64,000 nt of DNA from Wuchereria bancrofti (taxonomy: Eukaryota; Nematoda; Chromadorea; Rhabditida; Onchocercidae). The stretch lies in the NCBI GenBank assembly GCA_005281725.1, contig SSBO01000012.1, positions 12,201,851 through 12,265,850 on the forward strand. Reading direction: 5' to 3'. Shown piece after piece: positions 14,701 to 27,270 of this stretch. Made by a program: the position numbers and the translations under genes. How positions within the stretch are numbered: the stretch's first letter is position 1; every line of letters begins with the position of its first letter. The notes under the pieces are model-generated. The model had not been told where the DNA came from. It worked only from the letters and a program-made list of their open reading frames with translations, and ran no database searches.

Positions 14701-17700
14701 TCCAGTCATATTGAAAATTTTCTGTAATCTCGTAGCAGTTGCTGAAATTGTTGAAAAAGTTTTGAATAGATTAATGCAAATTGAAGCTAACTGTTAAATT
14801 AATTTGATAAATGATAGATAAAATATCATATTGTGAACTGAAATTTTAACATACATTACACTTATTATTTACTGATTAAAACTTGCAGAAAAAAATGGAA
14901 ACTTTAATGATTTAAGAAAAGATAATATAAAATAACCGTATTCTTTTAAAGGAGTTGTTTTAACATAAAACAAATTGTTCCGACATGCTTCTTCCAGTCG
15001 TCCAAAAATTGCCAAAAATGCGACAAAAGCGCTTAAAGAATAACAAAAGTTGAAAGCTATTGCTGCAGCAGAATAGTAGCAGAAATAGATTACCTAAAAA
15101 AGTACTCATTTTAATTTTAAAATGAAATTTCTTCCATCCTTGTTATATCACATTTTCATTCAACTATTCAAAGTTTAAATGATTTATGGCTATAATGACA
15201 ATTAAATAGTTAAGTAACTGATTAACTAATTTTTCTTGTTGTGAAGTCTAAACATACAAAGATTCTAAATTTTGACTCCAAATTCAAAATTTTAGCATCA
15301 TTTATTTTTACTATTCTCTTTTACCTTTTTTAAATTTATTTTTCATAAATGAAAACTTACAGCTGGTAATGGCGCAATGGAACCAATAAGAAAAGCTGTA
15401 ATATCGGTTACCGATGTTATAGCGATTGATACAGCTGCATGTTGCATGGATACTTTGATCCGTTCCTCAACGGATAAATTTGAATTCGTGTCGTGCCAAG
15501 CAGCTAACATCAAAAATGTATCGTCGATGCCAACTGCTGTATATCAATCTTTGCTTTTTACTCTTTACTTTGATAAATTTTTACATTTCTAACTAAACCT
15601 AATTGTAAATCTTTACAAATGCTAATTGAAATGAATCTACGTAATATGGAAGTTATTGTCCGTGCAAAAAAAAAGGTTATATCTAATAAATAAAGCATTA
15701 AGTTACGATATTATCATCACGAAAGAAACATTCTCAAAATCAATCGAAATCCTTCTTTGAATTATTTTTTAGTTTCTTTTATTTGTTCTCTACATATGAC
15801 GTTTATTTTACTGTAAAGAAAAGTGAAAAGAATTAGGCTGTTTACTAGATTATTAAAATTATTATGCGATATTAATTAACTAGAGTAAGCCTTATATCTC
15901 GCTGTAACTCATATTGCTCTAAAACATTTTGGTTAATTATTACTTTATAAAAGAGTATTGGCTACCTCCAGTAAATTTAATTAGGAACTTTTTTATCATT
16001 GCTTTAATAATAAGAGAAGCGATTTCAATAACTAAACCTCAAAATTTCATCATTTCATATTCAACTACAGGTCAACTAGTAGCCTGTTTTCTATAATTGC
16101 TTCAGTGAAATTTGAACTAATTAAGTGGTAAATTAAAATTATAAACAAGTAAGAAATAATTTACTGAGACTGAGAAATGGCATAATCATCACAATATCAA
16201 CGAATGGAACGTTGAGCAGCAGCAGTAAACCAATTGCTGATATGATAGCCATAAAGCTAATGATTACACCGATAAATCCGAGCAATGGTTTAGATTTAAG
16301 CCAATCAATAACAAATGATAGTTTTGAACAATTCGGAATTGAGAAAGTGATTATATTGAAAGTGCATAATATTGAAAAAATTAGTAGCAGCAGAAAGGTA
16401 TAAGTAAATCTAAATGCATCTTTAATTTTCAATTTTCTGAATTAGTTTCTTTTTTTCTAAAATCCGCATTAAAATTGTAAAATTTCTTCATTTAATTTCA
16501 TTTAATTTAAGAAAAATCTATCTTATGATTTTTGGTTAATCTGAAATTAAAATATTAATTATGAGTGATTACTTTGGTGCAATGAGAACACTACTTTTGA
16601 TAAGTTCCATTTCAAAGATATCCGAATGAAAAGCATATAAACTGAGTAATTTAAACGGAATATTTTTCTCTTCAATTCGATTACTTAATGAATTTTCATA
16701 ATCCCTGAAAATGCGATGATATTTTATCTAATGGATAATTTTAAAATCATTTATGCTTTCTTTTCATACTATCAAATTGACTATCTGATAAATGATAACA
16801 ATAAATAGAAAGGTTTGAATCAGTGTTGAATTTTAGTTAATTTTTTGCATATTATTCAAATACTAACAAGCTCAGTTTCCGACTAAGTTCAGAGTTTTGC
16901 TGCAACTGATAAAGAACCATCCATGCTTTCGCTGTTTGAATTTGTTGTTTGGAATTTTTTTGTACTCCTCCAAGTGTTTGCGATAGATCAATTGCCTCGG
17001 TTGAAAATTGTGACTTGAATAATGGATAGGTCACATTAAAATGACCCTACAAAAGGATACAATTTTATTCAATTTGTTCATTAATTCATGTATTTATTTT
17101 CTAATCACATACTAACTTATCTAATCGTTTATTTCTATTTTATCTAATTCATTTTCTATTTCATTCTGAATATCACATCTCTATTTATTGATTGGTTTAT
17201 GTTTATTTACACATTTATGAAATGTCATATTTCGATGCATGAACCAACCTGGTCACCACGATGAAATATATCGGCGATAAAACGAACATGCATCTGTTCA
17301 AAACAATCATTACGGTAGTGCAAACATATGTTACGGTATGTATACTGTAGCCCATCAACAGTAGTGAATGTTTCATTAGTAACCCAATCGAGAAGCATCA
17401 AGAATTCACCAGTATGCGCCATTCGCAAGATGTTACCACCATCTTTGGCAAGGATAAGAAGATAAATGCTTTTTCTGCGGAATATATCTTTACCTAAAAT
17501 ACTATCTAGTTTGAATTTAATTAAATAAGAAATTTTTTCTGAATCTTTTCATCAGTTTTAAACATCTCATTTTTATCAGATAGCATAATGCAAATACGCA
17601 AATACCGGGATAAAACCGATGATCTTTGCTGGCCCAGCTATCCTGAAATATCTGATCTTCCAACTTCCATTGAGCTTGTAGCGGTGTGTATAAATAATGT

Positions 17701-17790
17701 ACTCCTCTTACAATTTCAAATTTGAGAAAGATACCAGACGAAAGTATGCAGGTTGTCAGTACTGAGATGATAATAAATGGTACCGGATAT
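10608..17790 (-). CDS. Patched-related (PTR/PTCHD-type) multipass membrane protein with sterol-sensing domain, 5' exon not found
   Basis: Member of the patched-related RND-like family, which is expanded in nematodes and linked to cuticle and lipid or sterol handling. Exons, verified or approximate: 17790-17606, 17493-17249, 17046-16868, 16704-16573, 16436-16165, 15536-15361, about 15095-14920, 14135-13970, 13699-13408, 13091-12924, 12610-12497, 12042-11800, 11656-11496 and 10699-10608 (last, TAA at 10608-10610). TM1 is in the first listed exon (YPVPFIIISVLTT). An extracellular loop with several Cys follows. The sterol-sensing-domain core includes LLLLLNVPFVDIVMIMPFL, then GIDDTFLML and SVTDITAFLIGSIAPLPA. 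The second half repeats the topology with NLDAISMITIAMSVGFSVDF and ends FG|TVHALLFLPLFL. About 870 residues are visible. Exon phases join without frameshift from 17790 to 15361, where every junction was checked. A start codon exon in phase 2 upstream of 17790 was not found. Confidence 0.9.
11660..11714. repeat. (ATT)n microsatellite in an intron of the patched-like gene
   Basis: About eighteen uninterrupted ATT units lie just upstream (on the minus strand) of the acceptor of the exon starting near 11656. The poly-Asn and poly-Leu frames across it are artefacts. Confidence 0.9.
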
Positions 17791-17872
17791 CTGTAATCTT
17801 TTACTCACAAACGATGAATTAAGACAACTTCTTTAAGTTATTTTTAACTAACTGGAGTTAAGCGAAAATTGA

Positions 17873-18641
17873 TAAATAAGAATGGCTTGTACTCATCTTT
17901 ATAATCGGAAATAAGAAATGAACTTAATCGAATCAGTCCTTAAGAGCAATTGAACTGATTTTAATTTGGATTTCAAATTCATATCAAATTTCGCTTATCT
18001 TCTATTATTGTTCATTTTGAACTGACAACCGGAAATACCGAACCTGGCAACAAAGTGACAGTATTTCTGTAATGCATCGCTAAGCGGTTTTTCGAGTGGC
18101 GCCCATATACATCGTCTCTTTTGTGAAAAGGAGTTCTGTCCTTTTTTGTTCATTTATTTTTGCGCAAAATTGACGGTCGGGCAAATTTTACAATGCGAAA
18201 TAGGAGGAAAGGCAGAAGAGTTGTTGATAGAAAGTAAAAAGTAATAATCAATTTGTTTGCAATATCTCACTTACATAATTACTAGTATCCTTGAATTGGA
18301 CTATCTTAAAGTACTATTGGAGTGGATCCATAACCAGTACCATTGAGTACCATTGGAGTGGGTCCATAATCAGTACTGCATGACTCAAATTCAGGTTTTA
18401 TAAAATGTGATGAGATCACTCGACAAGGTACATTTTTGATTACTTTTGTTTACACAATTTTAGCCATAAGCATATTTACTCAAGCAAATTTGATTATAAT
18501 TTTATTATTGAGACTATTCAATTTAATCGAATTAATTATTGTTCAATGCATCTGATTGTTTACAAATGAAGGATGAAAACTCTGTTTACTAGAATTTTGC
18601 TACATAATGACAGTGAAATGCTAAGTATAATTTAACATTTC
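17873..18641 (-). repeat. Right arm of the large inverted repeat
   Basis: Reverse complement of 9505-10260 and 13 bases longer, mostly from an insertion near 18302 (CTTAAAGTACT region). It begins only 83 bases upstream of the first recognised exon of the patched-like gene, so it sits where that gene's promoter or first intron should be. Confidence 0.93.
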
Positions 18642-19116
18642 ATTGAAGCGAAATTATTTAACAAAAGAAACATCCCAAAATTACAGAGATTATTGGGAAC
18701 AGCGGGATCAAACAAAGAACGAAGCATAGTTAGCATATGACTGATCAGCAGAAATTTTCAGCTGATCGAAATTTTGTTTGTTTAAAAAGCAATTAAAGCT
18801 TTTCTGGTATTCTTCTTATGGCCATTTAAACCTTTTAATAAAACATTCAGCAAACATTGAAGTATTTGTGAAAATTTTTTTCAGCCTATTTCTGAACCGT
18901 AATTTTTGTCTGTTTCTCCTCTTATCTTATATTCTTTTTCCATTTTTGCATACAAAATAGTATAAAAATCAAAGATAACAATTTTCTTTTTACTCATGAA
19001 CCTTCAACAATTGTTACACAAAGTATTTAATGCTAACAGATAGATAGTTTTAACGGTTTATACATCTTTCCGTAACTTTGTTGATTTGTGCTCACTTCTG
19101 AAATCAAGTGAGAAAT
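18642..19116. other. Upstream region of the small secreted-peptide gene
   Basis: AT-rich, with no supported gene. A plus-strand frame at 18778-18960 is hydrophobic low-complexity and is not called. A minus-strand ATG-led stretch around 18740 was tested as a first exon for the patched-like gene, but its donor is in the wrong phase. Confidence 0.45.
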
Positions 19117-19933
19117 ATGTGGAAATTTCTGACAATTGTCTTACTTATGCAAATTGCCTTCAGCTGTGTTTCAACAAGTGGTATGCCTTTGATTTATTTT
19201 TAAGAATAAGCAGAAACTTTCATATCTTCAGATTCTTTCCTAATTTAGAGATCGGAAATGAATAATTATTAATTAGCATAGAATTTCACAGAGAATCAGT
19301 GAATCATTTTATTTGAAGACTTGGTTCAAAATTTGTATCTTTTGCTAGTTGAATCATTGTAAGCCAGAAATTAACAGTAAACTGTGCTTAGGTAATTATT
19401 ACTTATCTATTTAGCTATTTCACTTCATGCAAAATTTAGACACCAACTGTGCATTTTTAGCATTTGTGAAACGCTTGTTTCATACTTTGAGAAAAAAGAC
19501 TTTGTTGAATCTAGCAAAAAATTAGTTTAATTTTTCTTATGTAGACACTCCATGTCTTTATAAATTTTTATCTACATATAGCTGAATTTCTCTTATTAAG
19601 TAATATAATCAACGCTAAGTTTTTGAGTGAACAGTAAACAACTCATATTACACTGTTCTTTTTGCCTTTTTTAAAAATTAGTTAAAAAATTAACTAATTT
19701 TTTTTATGGAAAAATTATTTGAAAAAAAAAACTATTTGAAAAAGTTAAATCTGACAACCTAAAATTTGTTCGATAATCCAGGCATCATGTATGCTAAAGA
19801 TCCGATCTTCACGATGCACTTATCACCACCAATTCAATGGACTTATCATGATGAAGAAGAGGCGCATGATAATCCTATAACAGAATTAGAAGGCACTGAA
19901 GATATCGCTAAAGACATGGAAATTGAACCATAA
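19117..19933 (+). CDS. Small predicted secreted peptide, 71 residues, two exons
   Basis: Exon 1 (19117-19180) and exon 2 (19782-19933) join in phase 1 across a GT...CAG intron to give an uninterrupted 71-residue frame ending in TAA. Residues 1 to about 17 (MWKFLTIVLLMQIAFSC) have the charged start, hydrophobic core and small-residue end of a signal peptide. The mature part is short, acidic toward the C-terminus (HDEEEAHDN, then a run of E/D) and has a single Cys near the cleavage site. No known family is recognised. The first exon is too short to show in a simple open-frame scan. It could encode a neuropeptide-like or other small secreted product, but no dibasic processing sites are visible. 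Function is unknown. Confidence 0.7.
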
Positions 19934-20836
19934 TTCTGCTAATCATTTATTTTGTTATTTTTTTTTTTTGCAAATATTAGACAAATTTTAATTCTAAAAT
20001 GATATTTATTAATTTCCTCATTTAATTTTAATATATTATATGTGAACATAAATTGTGTAATTTAAGATTACCTTTATTTGATTTCGTTTCTTTCTTTTTT
20101 TTTTCTCACATATTATTTGTATTTTGTTGCTTATGTTACAATAATTTGGCGAAATATGAAATCAAAATAACTCGTACAAAATTCATCGCAATTTTTTTCT
20201 TCACGTTAGAACAGATCATGCTATCCTTCTAAAAAAAGGTGTTTATGCAGTGAAAGGTAAAATTTGCGATACAATAGCAAAACATTTCATGCGATTAACT
20301 AAGGAAGTTAAAAAGAGTGAAGAAATACTGCGTTAATAGAGATATTAGGCTTGGCCTAGACAAGTCACTTTAGTTGAAAGAAATCAGCCTAAGCCTGACT
20401 TAATAGATTAGGCTCTATGCTGATAAACTGAAAAAGATTCGTGCCAACACGTACCGAATTACATTTACGTGTATGGCAGTGAAACGATGAGCATATGACG
20501 GTTACTGCAGCAAAATCTCGGATTCTTCTCGAGAGTCCGGAATTTGTTTCATTTCAACTGCTACGAAATCTCGGATCCAGTTGGTTAGATGTCATCGAAT
20601 AAATAAATATACAGAAATAATCTATTTCAAAAAAAAGGTGATGATAGGGAGATAAAGGGAAAGAAAATGGAATGACTTTCGGTATATATTTTCTCATTGT
20701 TTGAGAATCCTAATCCGAATAATTAGTGACCAGTTTTTCTCATTATGCAAGATTGTTCGTTCCGGTGCTTAAAAAAAGCAGTCGTTGAATTCATTGCAGT
20801 TTTCTTAGCTTATCGTTGTTGGTAAAGTAATTTCAG
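19934..20836. other. Intergenic region upstream of ECHS1
   Basis: No gene is seen. The 3' UTR of the small peptide gene probably covers the first part. A locally GC-richer stretch at about 20440-20590 repeats the phrase AAATCTCGGAT twice (near 20512 and 20569) and may be a remnant of an old repeat. It has no usable open frame. Confidence 0.4.
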
Positions 20837-23648
20837 ATGTCAAAAGTGATACGAAATTTATGGTTATTAACCAGTAATTCAACCAGAATATTGTCGAGTT
20901 CTTGGGGATTCCAACGATGTAACTTTGCTTGTAAGTACAAAATAATTCTTTCAGGAGTAAATTTTATAAAAAAAATGCTATCATTAATTTTTTTAATTAA
21001 TCTTTTATTTCGCCTATATTTGACGCCTTCGTTTATATTGAAAGTTATTTACCTGTTGGAATTTATCCGTTACAGCTGCAGTACCTATGATCAAAACCGA
21101 AAGGGTCGGTGAAAAAATGAATGTTGGTTTAATTAAGCTTGATAGACCTAAAGCATTAAATGCATTATGCAATCAGCTTATGCAAGAGGTAAGTTCACCG
21201 ACAAATTAGTTTTTTCAAAGGAGAAAGAAAAAATATTATTTAAGAAAAGTGTGCTTTGAATGTTTGAATTAGCAGAACTTGTAAAAGAATGGTGTTGGAG
21301 GAGAAAGATGAAAAAGCATTTAAGAAATGTAAAAAATAAGCGATTTATTGTTATAATTTGTAGTATGCAATATTGAAATAGACATTTCTGAATCTTGGCC
21401 TTACACCTTTTATTTATTTTAAACAAGAGAGAGACTGGAAAGATAAATTCTCGTATTGTAGCTTTCAGATGCACTGGTTGAATTTGACAATGATGCTTCA
21501 ATTGGAGCACTGGTAATAACAGGTGGTAAACGTGTATTCTCAAGTTAGATATACTTTTTTTCTTGTCTTCACTTTTTATTCTTGGCTTTTTATTATTATT
21601 ATCTTCATGAATAGTTCTGGAGGAAATTACTGAATTGATATATTTTATAGAGTATTCAAGTCGTTTCGGATTTAAGTGAAATTTTTTCATGATTATTTAG
21701 TTAATTTTGCTCTACAGAATCATGCGTAGTGATGGAACTATATTGTCGTTATTTCTTATATAGGCTTTTTTTCACTTCTAATATATATAACTCAAAAAGA
21801 TTAATGAACTAGTTGTCATTTATTGTTTGGATGTGATGTAATATGCGTTCTGGAGATAATGGGATTTTTTAACGTGTTTTATTTGTATCTACATTAGCAT
21901 ATATGACAAATGTTAATTTTGTATGAGTCATTCTTATGTGAGATTGATAAGAGATTTTAATTGGAGTTTAAAAAGTAGAATATGTTGTGAAGTATTCTGC
22001 TTTTTTCTCTAGAAGGTCATAAACAGGACAGAAAAAAAGAACTTGCAGTTGGTGAAATTCTTTTTTTTTCTTTTCCCCATTCGAAAGATAGAGCGCATGA
22101 GAAGATATATGTAAAAATATGTAGCCGTTTAAATATGCATTTATAAGCATTACAGTGGGAGCCGATATGAAAGAGCTATGTGCTATTCAATATGAAACGA
22201 AATCATCTGAAAATACATTGCAAAATTGGACTCAAATATCGAAGATGAAGAAACCGGTTATTGCTGCTGTAAACGGTCATGCACTTGGTGGTGGTTGTGA
22301 ATTAGCTCTGATGTGTGATATAATTTATGCCGGAGAGGAAGCTAAATTTGGTCAACCAGAGGTTATTATCGGGACCATACCAGGTAAGATTTTAGATGGT
22401 AAAACTATTGCAGTTTTACTATTCTGTAATTAATTAAAAGTCAAAAAAATCGGAACGGATTTAGTGTCTTAATAGCCTCCTTAACAGTGTATGGTATTAT
22501 ATATATATATATGAATGGATTCACTGACATAAGTTGAGTTCCTGGATGAATTTTACGAAATCTTTGCAGCGACCTCAAACTTAGATATGATATGAGAAAA
22601 ATGTTTTCCAAATTTCAGATTCAGGTACGTTTGGAACTGCGATAAGGTAATTTTTGATTCCTGTAAAGTGTTTGCTAGTCATTTATAGAATGGAGAAGGT
22701 GGAATGCATCTTTCTAATAATTTAAGGAATTAGTTCAAAATTTGTTCGAAATTCTAGCATGTGCAATTTGCAGGTGCTGGTGGTACTCAGCGATGGTTGC
22801 GTGTTACGGGTAAATCTATGGCGATGGAAGTATGTTTGACAGGAATACCCATAACAGCACAGGAAGCGAAAGAATGTGGTCTTATTTCAAAAATATTTCC
22901 TATTGACCGTGTAACTTTTTTCTAGACTTCATCTCGATTAGCTGCTTTGTTCAACCTCGAACTTTTCACTGATTTCTTAATTTCAATTTATTCTACACGG
23001 AACTATATTTAGGGTCAAACTTTTTTTGGATTAAATAATGATGGATGCATACTTTAAGTTGTTATATGTCTTATTTACTGTAATTCTACAGTTACCAAAA
23101 TTTTATCGAATTGAATGTTCAGGTTGTATTGGAGGCTATAAAGACAGCCGAAAAAATTAGTGGACATTCACCGCTGATAGTATCACTTGTAAAAGATGCC
23201 ATTAATAGTTCCTATGAAACTTTCCTTCAAGAAGGCCTCCAGTATGAAAGTCGGCTATTTCGTGCCACTTTTGCAACGGTATGTTTATATTTGATTGTTG
23301 TTTTCACCTAAATGATTTGCAGTCAGACATTGTGAAAGGATAACTTATCATACTTATAAACTAATAACTGGTAATGCGTTTTCAAATTGAATAACACTTC
23401 TACGATATATAATCATTTTCAACATTAATTAACCTTTGATATTCACTATTGTAAGATGATTTTATAGATCTTAATTCAGATTTGATTTTAAAATCATATC
23501 GAATTTTGCAGATTTCAAATCACAAAAACTAATTTGTTCGAGTTTCAAATCATTCCAATCTTCATAATGTTCTGTTTTTCAGAATGATCAAAAAGAAGGT
23601 ATGAAAGCATTTCTGGAAAAACGTAAACCAGAATGGACATGTTCATGA
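20837..23648 (+). CDS. ECHS1: Enoyl-CoA hydratase, short chain, mitochondrial (crotonase)
   Basis: Seven exons (20837-20930, 21076-21188, 21462-21543, 22156-22383, 22774-22910, 23123-23278, 23583-23648) join in consistent phase to a 291-residue protein, the usual length for the family. The enzyme hydrates trans-2-enoyl-CoA in the second step of mitochondrial beta-oxidation and also serves branched amino-acid breakdown. The first ~35 residues are rich in R, S, N and hydrophobics without acidic residues, as in a mitochondrial targeting peptide. The core shows [25 protein letters not shown], the GAD motif (VFSMGADMKEL), the oxyanion-hole and catalytic segment [20 protein letters not shown], and [19 protein letters not shown]. 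Both catalytic glutamates of the family are present (in GGCEL and GQPE). The C-terminus runs to TGA at 23646-23648. A possible polyadenylation signal AATAAA lies at 23770-23775. The first residue after the exon 3/4 junction is Met (FSMGAD), where Ala is more usual. Confidence 0.96.
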
Positions 23649-24618
23649 TTTGTAGACGTAAGGGCATATTTATCGACTTCATGCATTACATATATGTGAG
23701 TAGTCCAGTCGAATGCTACCACTATAGCAAGCTATTTTCGGTCATAAATTTTTAATTTCTTTAAATGATAATAAATCTGCTCAACCTTTATTATGAACTA
23801 ACTGTTATGTAATGTAACCGTTAACAAAGATTATTTTTATTGGTATACTTCCTTCTGCTTACTCTTGCATTGCAACAGTTTGCGAATTACGATTGACATT
23901 TCCACACATCCATGATTCAAGTAACTTAAAGATGCTTTAAAGTAATTCTGAAATTATTTGAATATTGCAGGTAGAACAATATTTTCGTCAAGGTAGACAG
24001 CATTATGTGTGATCATGATGAAATTACTGGTACCATAAATGTATATAATTGTTGGGATTATTTTAAGGAAGAATTCATACTTAGTTGAAATAATGTTTTA
24101 AAAAAAGATATAAAGTAGAAACATGAACTAAAAGATGCGTTTCAAGTAGAAAGGAGGTTAGCGAATTTTCTGATATGCGATCCACTGCTGTCCTGATGTT
24201 CTTGTGAGCCATTTCTAACAAAGATGTTTGAATGTAAAACAAATTCTCAAAAGTCATTTCCAAGCTGAAAATAAATATTTCGCGACGCGCCATCTCCTGG
24301 CTGTACAGAGACGTTCTGTTAGGGACTTCATTGCAAGCTGAAACGGTATTTGGAAGTTAAACAAGTGATAAAGAATGCGAGCCATAAATATGGTGCAAAC
24401 CGTACAAAAAATACAACGCGTTCAAAAGGATCTCACTTTAATAAAAAAAAAAAGGCATCTTTTTGCAATTTTAAGCTAGGGAATTTCCTTTTGGGAAATG
24501 TGAACTTTTCGTGGTTTTTATTTACGTTTTCATTGATCTTGCTAACCACATAGTGGATATAACAATTTAAAAGGTAAAATTATTGTAGAAATATTTAAGG
24601 TCGGTTGAAATTTGTAGA
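23649..24618. other. Region between ECHS1 and the LTR-like repeat
   Basis: It contains the probable ECHS1 3' UTR. Beyond it, a minus-strand frame (24081-24293) and a plus-strand frame (24350-24553) are open but show no family signature and no supported splice context, so neither is called. Confidence 0.4.
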
Positions 24619-24623
24619 AAGAC

Positions 24624-25258
24624 TGTCGGCAAATAGGCCGAAAGTATCAATACAGTAACTAAGAAACAAGGGAGGGCGCTAACACAGGAGTCAAACTGAC
24701 AAGCAACCAGATAATAAAAATGCAATTTAACGATGTGGATATTTGACCTCAACAAAGAGCCATTTTAAGCGGTATAGCAGGGGCAATTTCTCTTTAGGGA
24801 TGTTACAACGGATCGGCGAATTGGGGGACAGTGGTCTTAGGACAGCTACAGGACGACGCGTGCACAGGATTTTAACTGATAAACGGATAACCNTTTTTGA
24901 TCTTCAGTCTCAATTAACTCCAACACCAGCTCTTAATTGCAGTTAATCATTTTTTACAATTGTACATTTATAGTGTGGTTGCGGTTTCAGCTCTCTGGTA
25001 ATGTTTAGCGTTTTATAACTGTGTAGCATCCGTGCGATATGTATAATGCGCTATTATGATGTTGATTTGTTTTATGCTAAATAAAGGTTTAATTACCCAA
25101 GTTTGAGGTGTGGAAAACAATCAGTTCGGCCAGTTCTACTGAGAGTACAACGAGAATAGACGTAAGAATAAATTAAAGTAGGAAACAATTAAATAAACAG
25201 ATATTCGTCCCTTAAAGAAAAAGGAGGGAATATCATAACAGCCTTATTTTTTCCTACA
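24624..25258 (+). repeat. LTR-like repeat, left copy, internally deleted with an N
   Basis: Begins TGTCGGCAAATAGGCC and ends TTTTTTCCTACA. It matches the right copy closely, with a handful of substitutions and a 7-base gap. It lacks about 180 bases present at 31987-32166 of the right copy, and a single N (24893) stands exactly at that junction. AATAAA at 25080-25085 is a plausible polyadenylation signal. The missing part holds the TATAAAA seen in the other copy. Confidence 0.85.
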
Positions 25259-27270
25259 GAATTCCTTGAATCAACAATGAGAAATTTAGTATAATATTTA
25301 TTAAATGTATTGAATTCATTGATTTTATTGAATTCACATACATTTTGCCATTGACATACGTTCATAAACAAATAAATGACGAATTTAATTTTAACATTCA
25401 ACAATGAAATGTGTTGAGATTAAATGGCAAAATGCAAAATAACATAAGAATATGAGTCCTGCAACTTACCAAATCAATGATAAGTGGTGACGAAATATGC
25501 CAATAATGATGACATTTCAGTGTGATAATTCATGCTATGGAAAAGTCAGCACTGAATTAGTAAAGCGTTAGAGTAAAGTGAAATGTGTTGAATGACTGAA
25601 TCAGGCAGTTTTCCTCTTTCACTGGTTCGTGGCTAGCAGTAATATAAAATCAGAGCCAGGAAGACAGTGCTGGCCTCTACTTCCCCTCTTGTCAGATGTT
25701 TAAGATGAAGAACGCACAATATTGTGGTGTTTTTATTCCTAAATTAATGCTCTGTGGAGTCTGAGAATAACAGTATTTCTTCAGAGCGTCATTTTCATAT
25801 TAATATTTAAAAGCAGTCGAAATGAATTATAACATGTCATTAAGGCCCAAGGAACGTACTTGACGTCCAAGTACCTTACGTTCCCGATACGTTGAAGTCG
25901 TATTATAAATGCACTTTTGCTAAAGTTGCAAATAGCAAAGAGCAATGAGTATCCGACTGACCAGTGGAAAAAGGCTCGTCTCGTTATATTATTTCCCAAA
26001 AACAATTGACCACATTACTCTTTGAAAGGTGGCTTTCACCAAATTGACAAATTAATAAGACTTAAGTTTTTTTAGGCGTAAAAAGGAAGTTTAGGTGAAT
26101 AACCATGCAGCTCTCTAAAAGTTGCAAAGCAGCATACTGCTGTAATTGAATAACACCAAATCAGTGATTGAGTCACCACTATACGTACCACACGCACTAC
26201 ACGCTTAAAAGAACCTTCAAATATTGTACTAGCGATATAAATATTATGGATGAAGAGGGAGTGTAACGTTGCATGTAACACGACCAAACTACTAGTTACT
26301 CTTACTCCTTCGTTAGGCAGGTAATTAGTGCTTCTCGAAACATTAAAACATTTAAAAGGATCTTTCTTACCATTTCATTATTTGCACCACATCACTCCTT
26401 AAACGTTTTTAATTGATAAATCGATAAATAAATAACTGATAAGTGAAATTTAAATGAGTTCCACTCGACGGCTAACATGAGTCCTTTACTGGGAAACAGC
26501 CTTCACAACTATCCCTTGACAATGAGGAGTGGTTCAAACTTTAAACTAAGATTCTTAAATTCTATCACCATTCCAAACAACGGCACTTCGACACCTCCCC
26601 ATTATTCCTTTTTTAAACTTCTCGTCAGCCTTTCACTACAGATAATTACTTTTATTTACTTTATCTGAAATTCACGGCTAAAAAAATCCACAACTCGAAG
26701 CATCTGGGCAGAGATGTAAAGGATCTGTCCTAAGATTACAGTTATGGTAATACTCAATGAATAAAATACTGTTGGGTAAGAAGGAATAAAGAAGTGAATA
26801 AAAAAAATTCAGGAAGTTAAGAACCTCAGAACAACTATCATTCGGGTGAACAATGACAAACATTATTGGTGCCAAATTTTTCTTGCTCCAGGAACCATCA
26901 AATCCATAAAGAAGTCCCAAACGTTCCAATTTTAATTCTTTAACAATATTATAAACAGCAACAAAGTTGAAAACATTTGAAAGAATATAATAAAAATGAA
27001 ACAGAAGCTTTGTTTTGTAGCTTCCAGAAATCCTTAAAAATATTTGAAATAAGAATTTTCACCTTCAAAATTTATTCTTTCTAACTGAACAATCAAAATT
27101 GATAGATATTTCCGGATGATAGAAAAAGGAATATAGAGCACTACAAAATGATTCCTTGTTAGTACAAGTAAATATTGCAAAGTGAGAAGTATTTTACAGA
27201 GCAGATTTCCTGTTGCGAGTTTTACAAAGCATACAATAAAAAAACAATACAAAGGGAAAAAGAACAGCCT

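Noticed and set aside
18690..18760. Minus-strand ATG stretch reading MLTMLRSLFDPAVPNNL as first exon of the patched-like gene
   Set aside because: Its only reasonable donor leaves phase 1, while the acceptor at 17790 needs phase 2. The joined frame hits a stop quickly.
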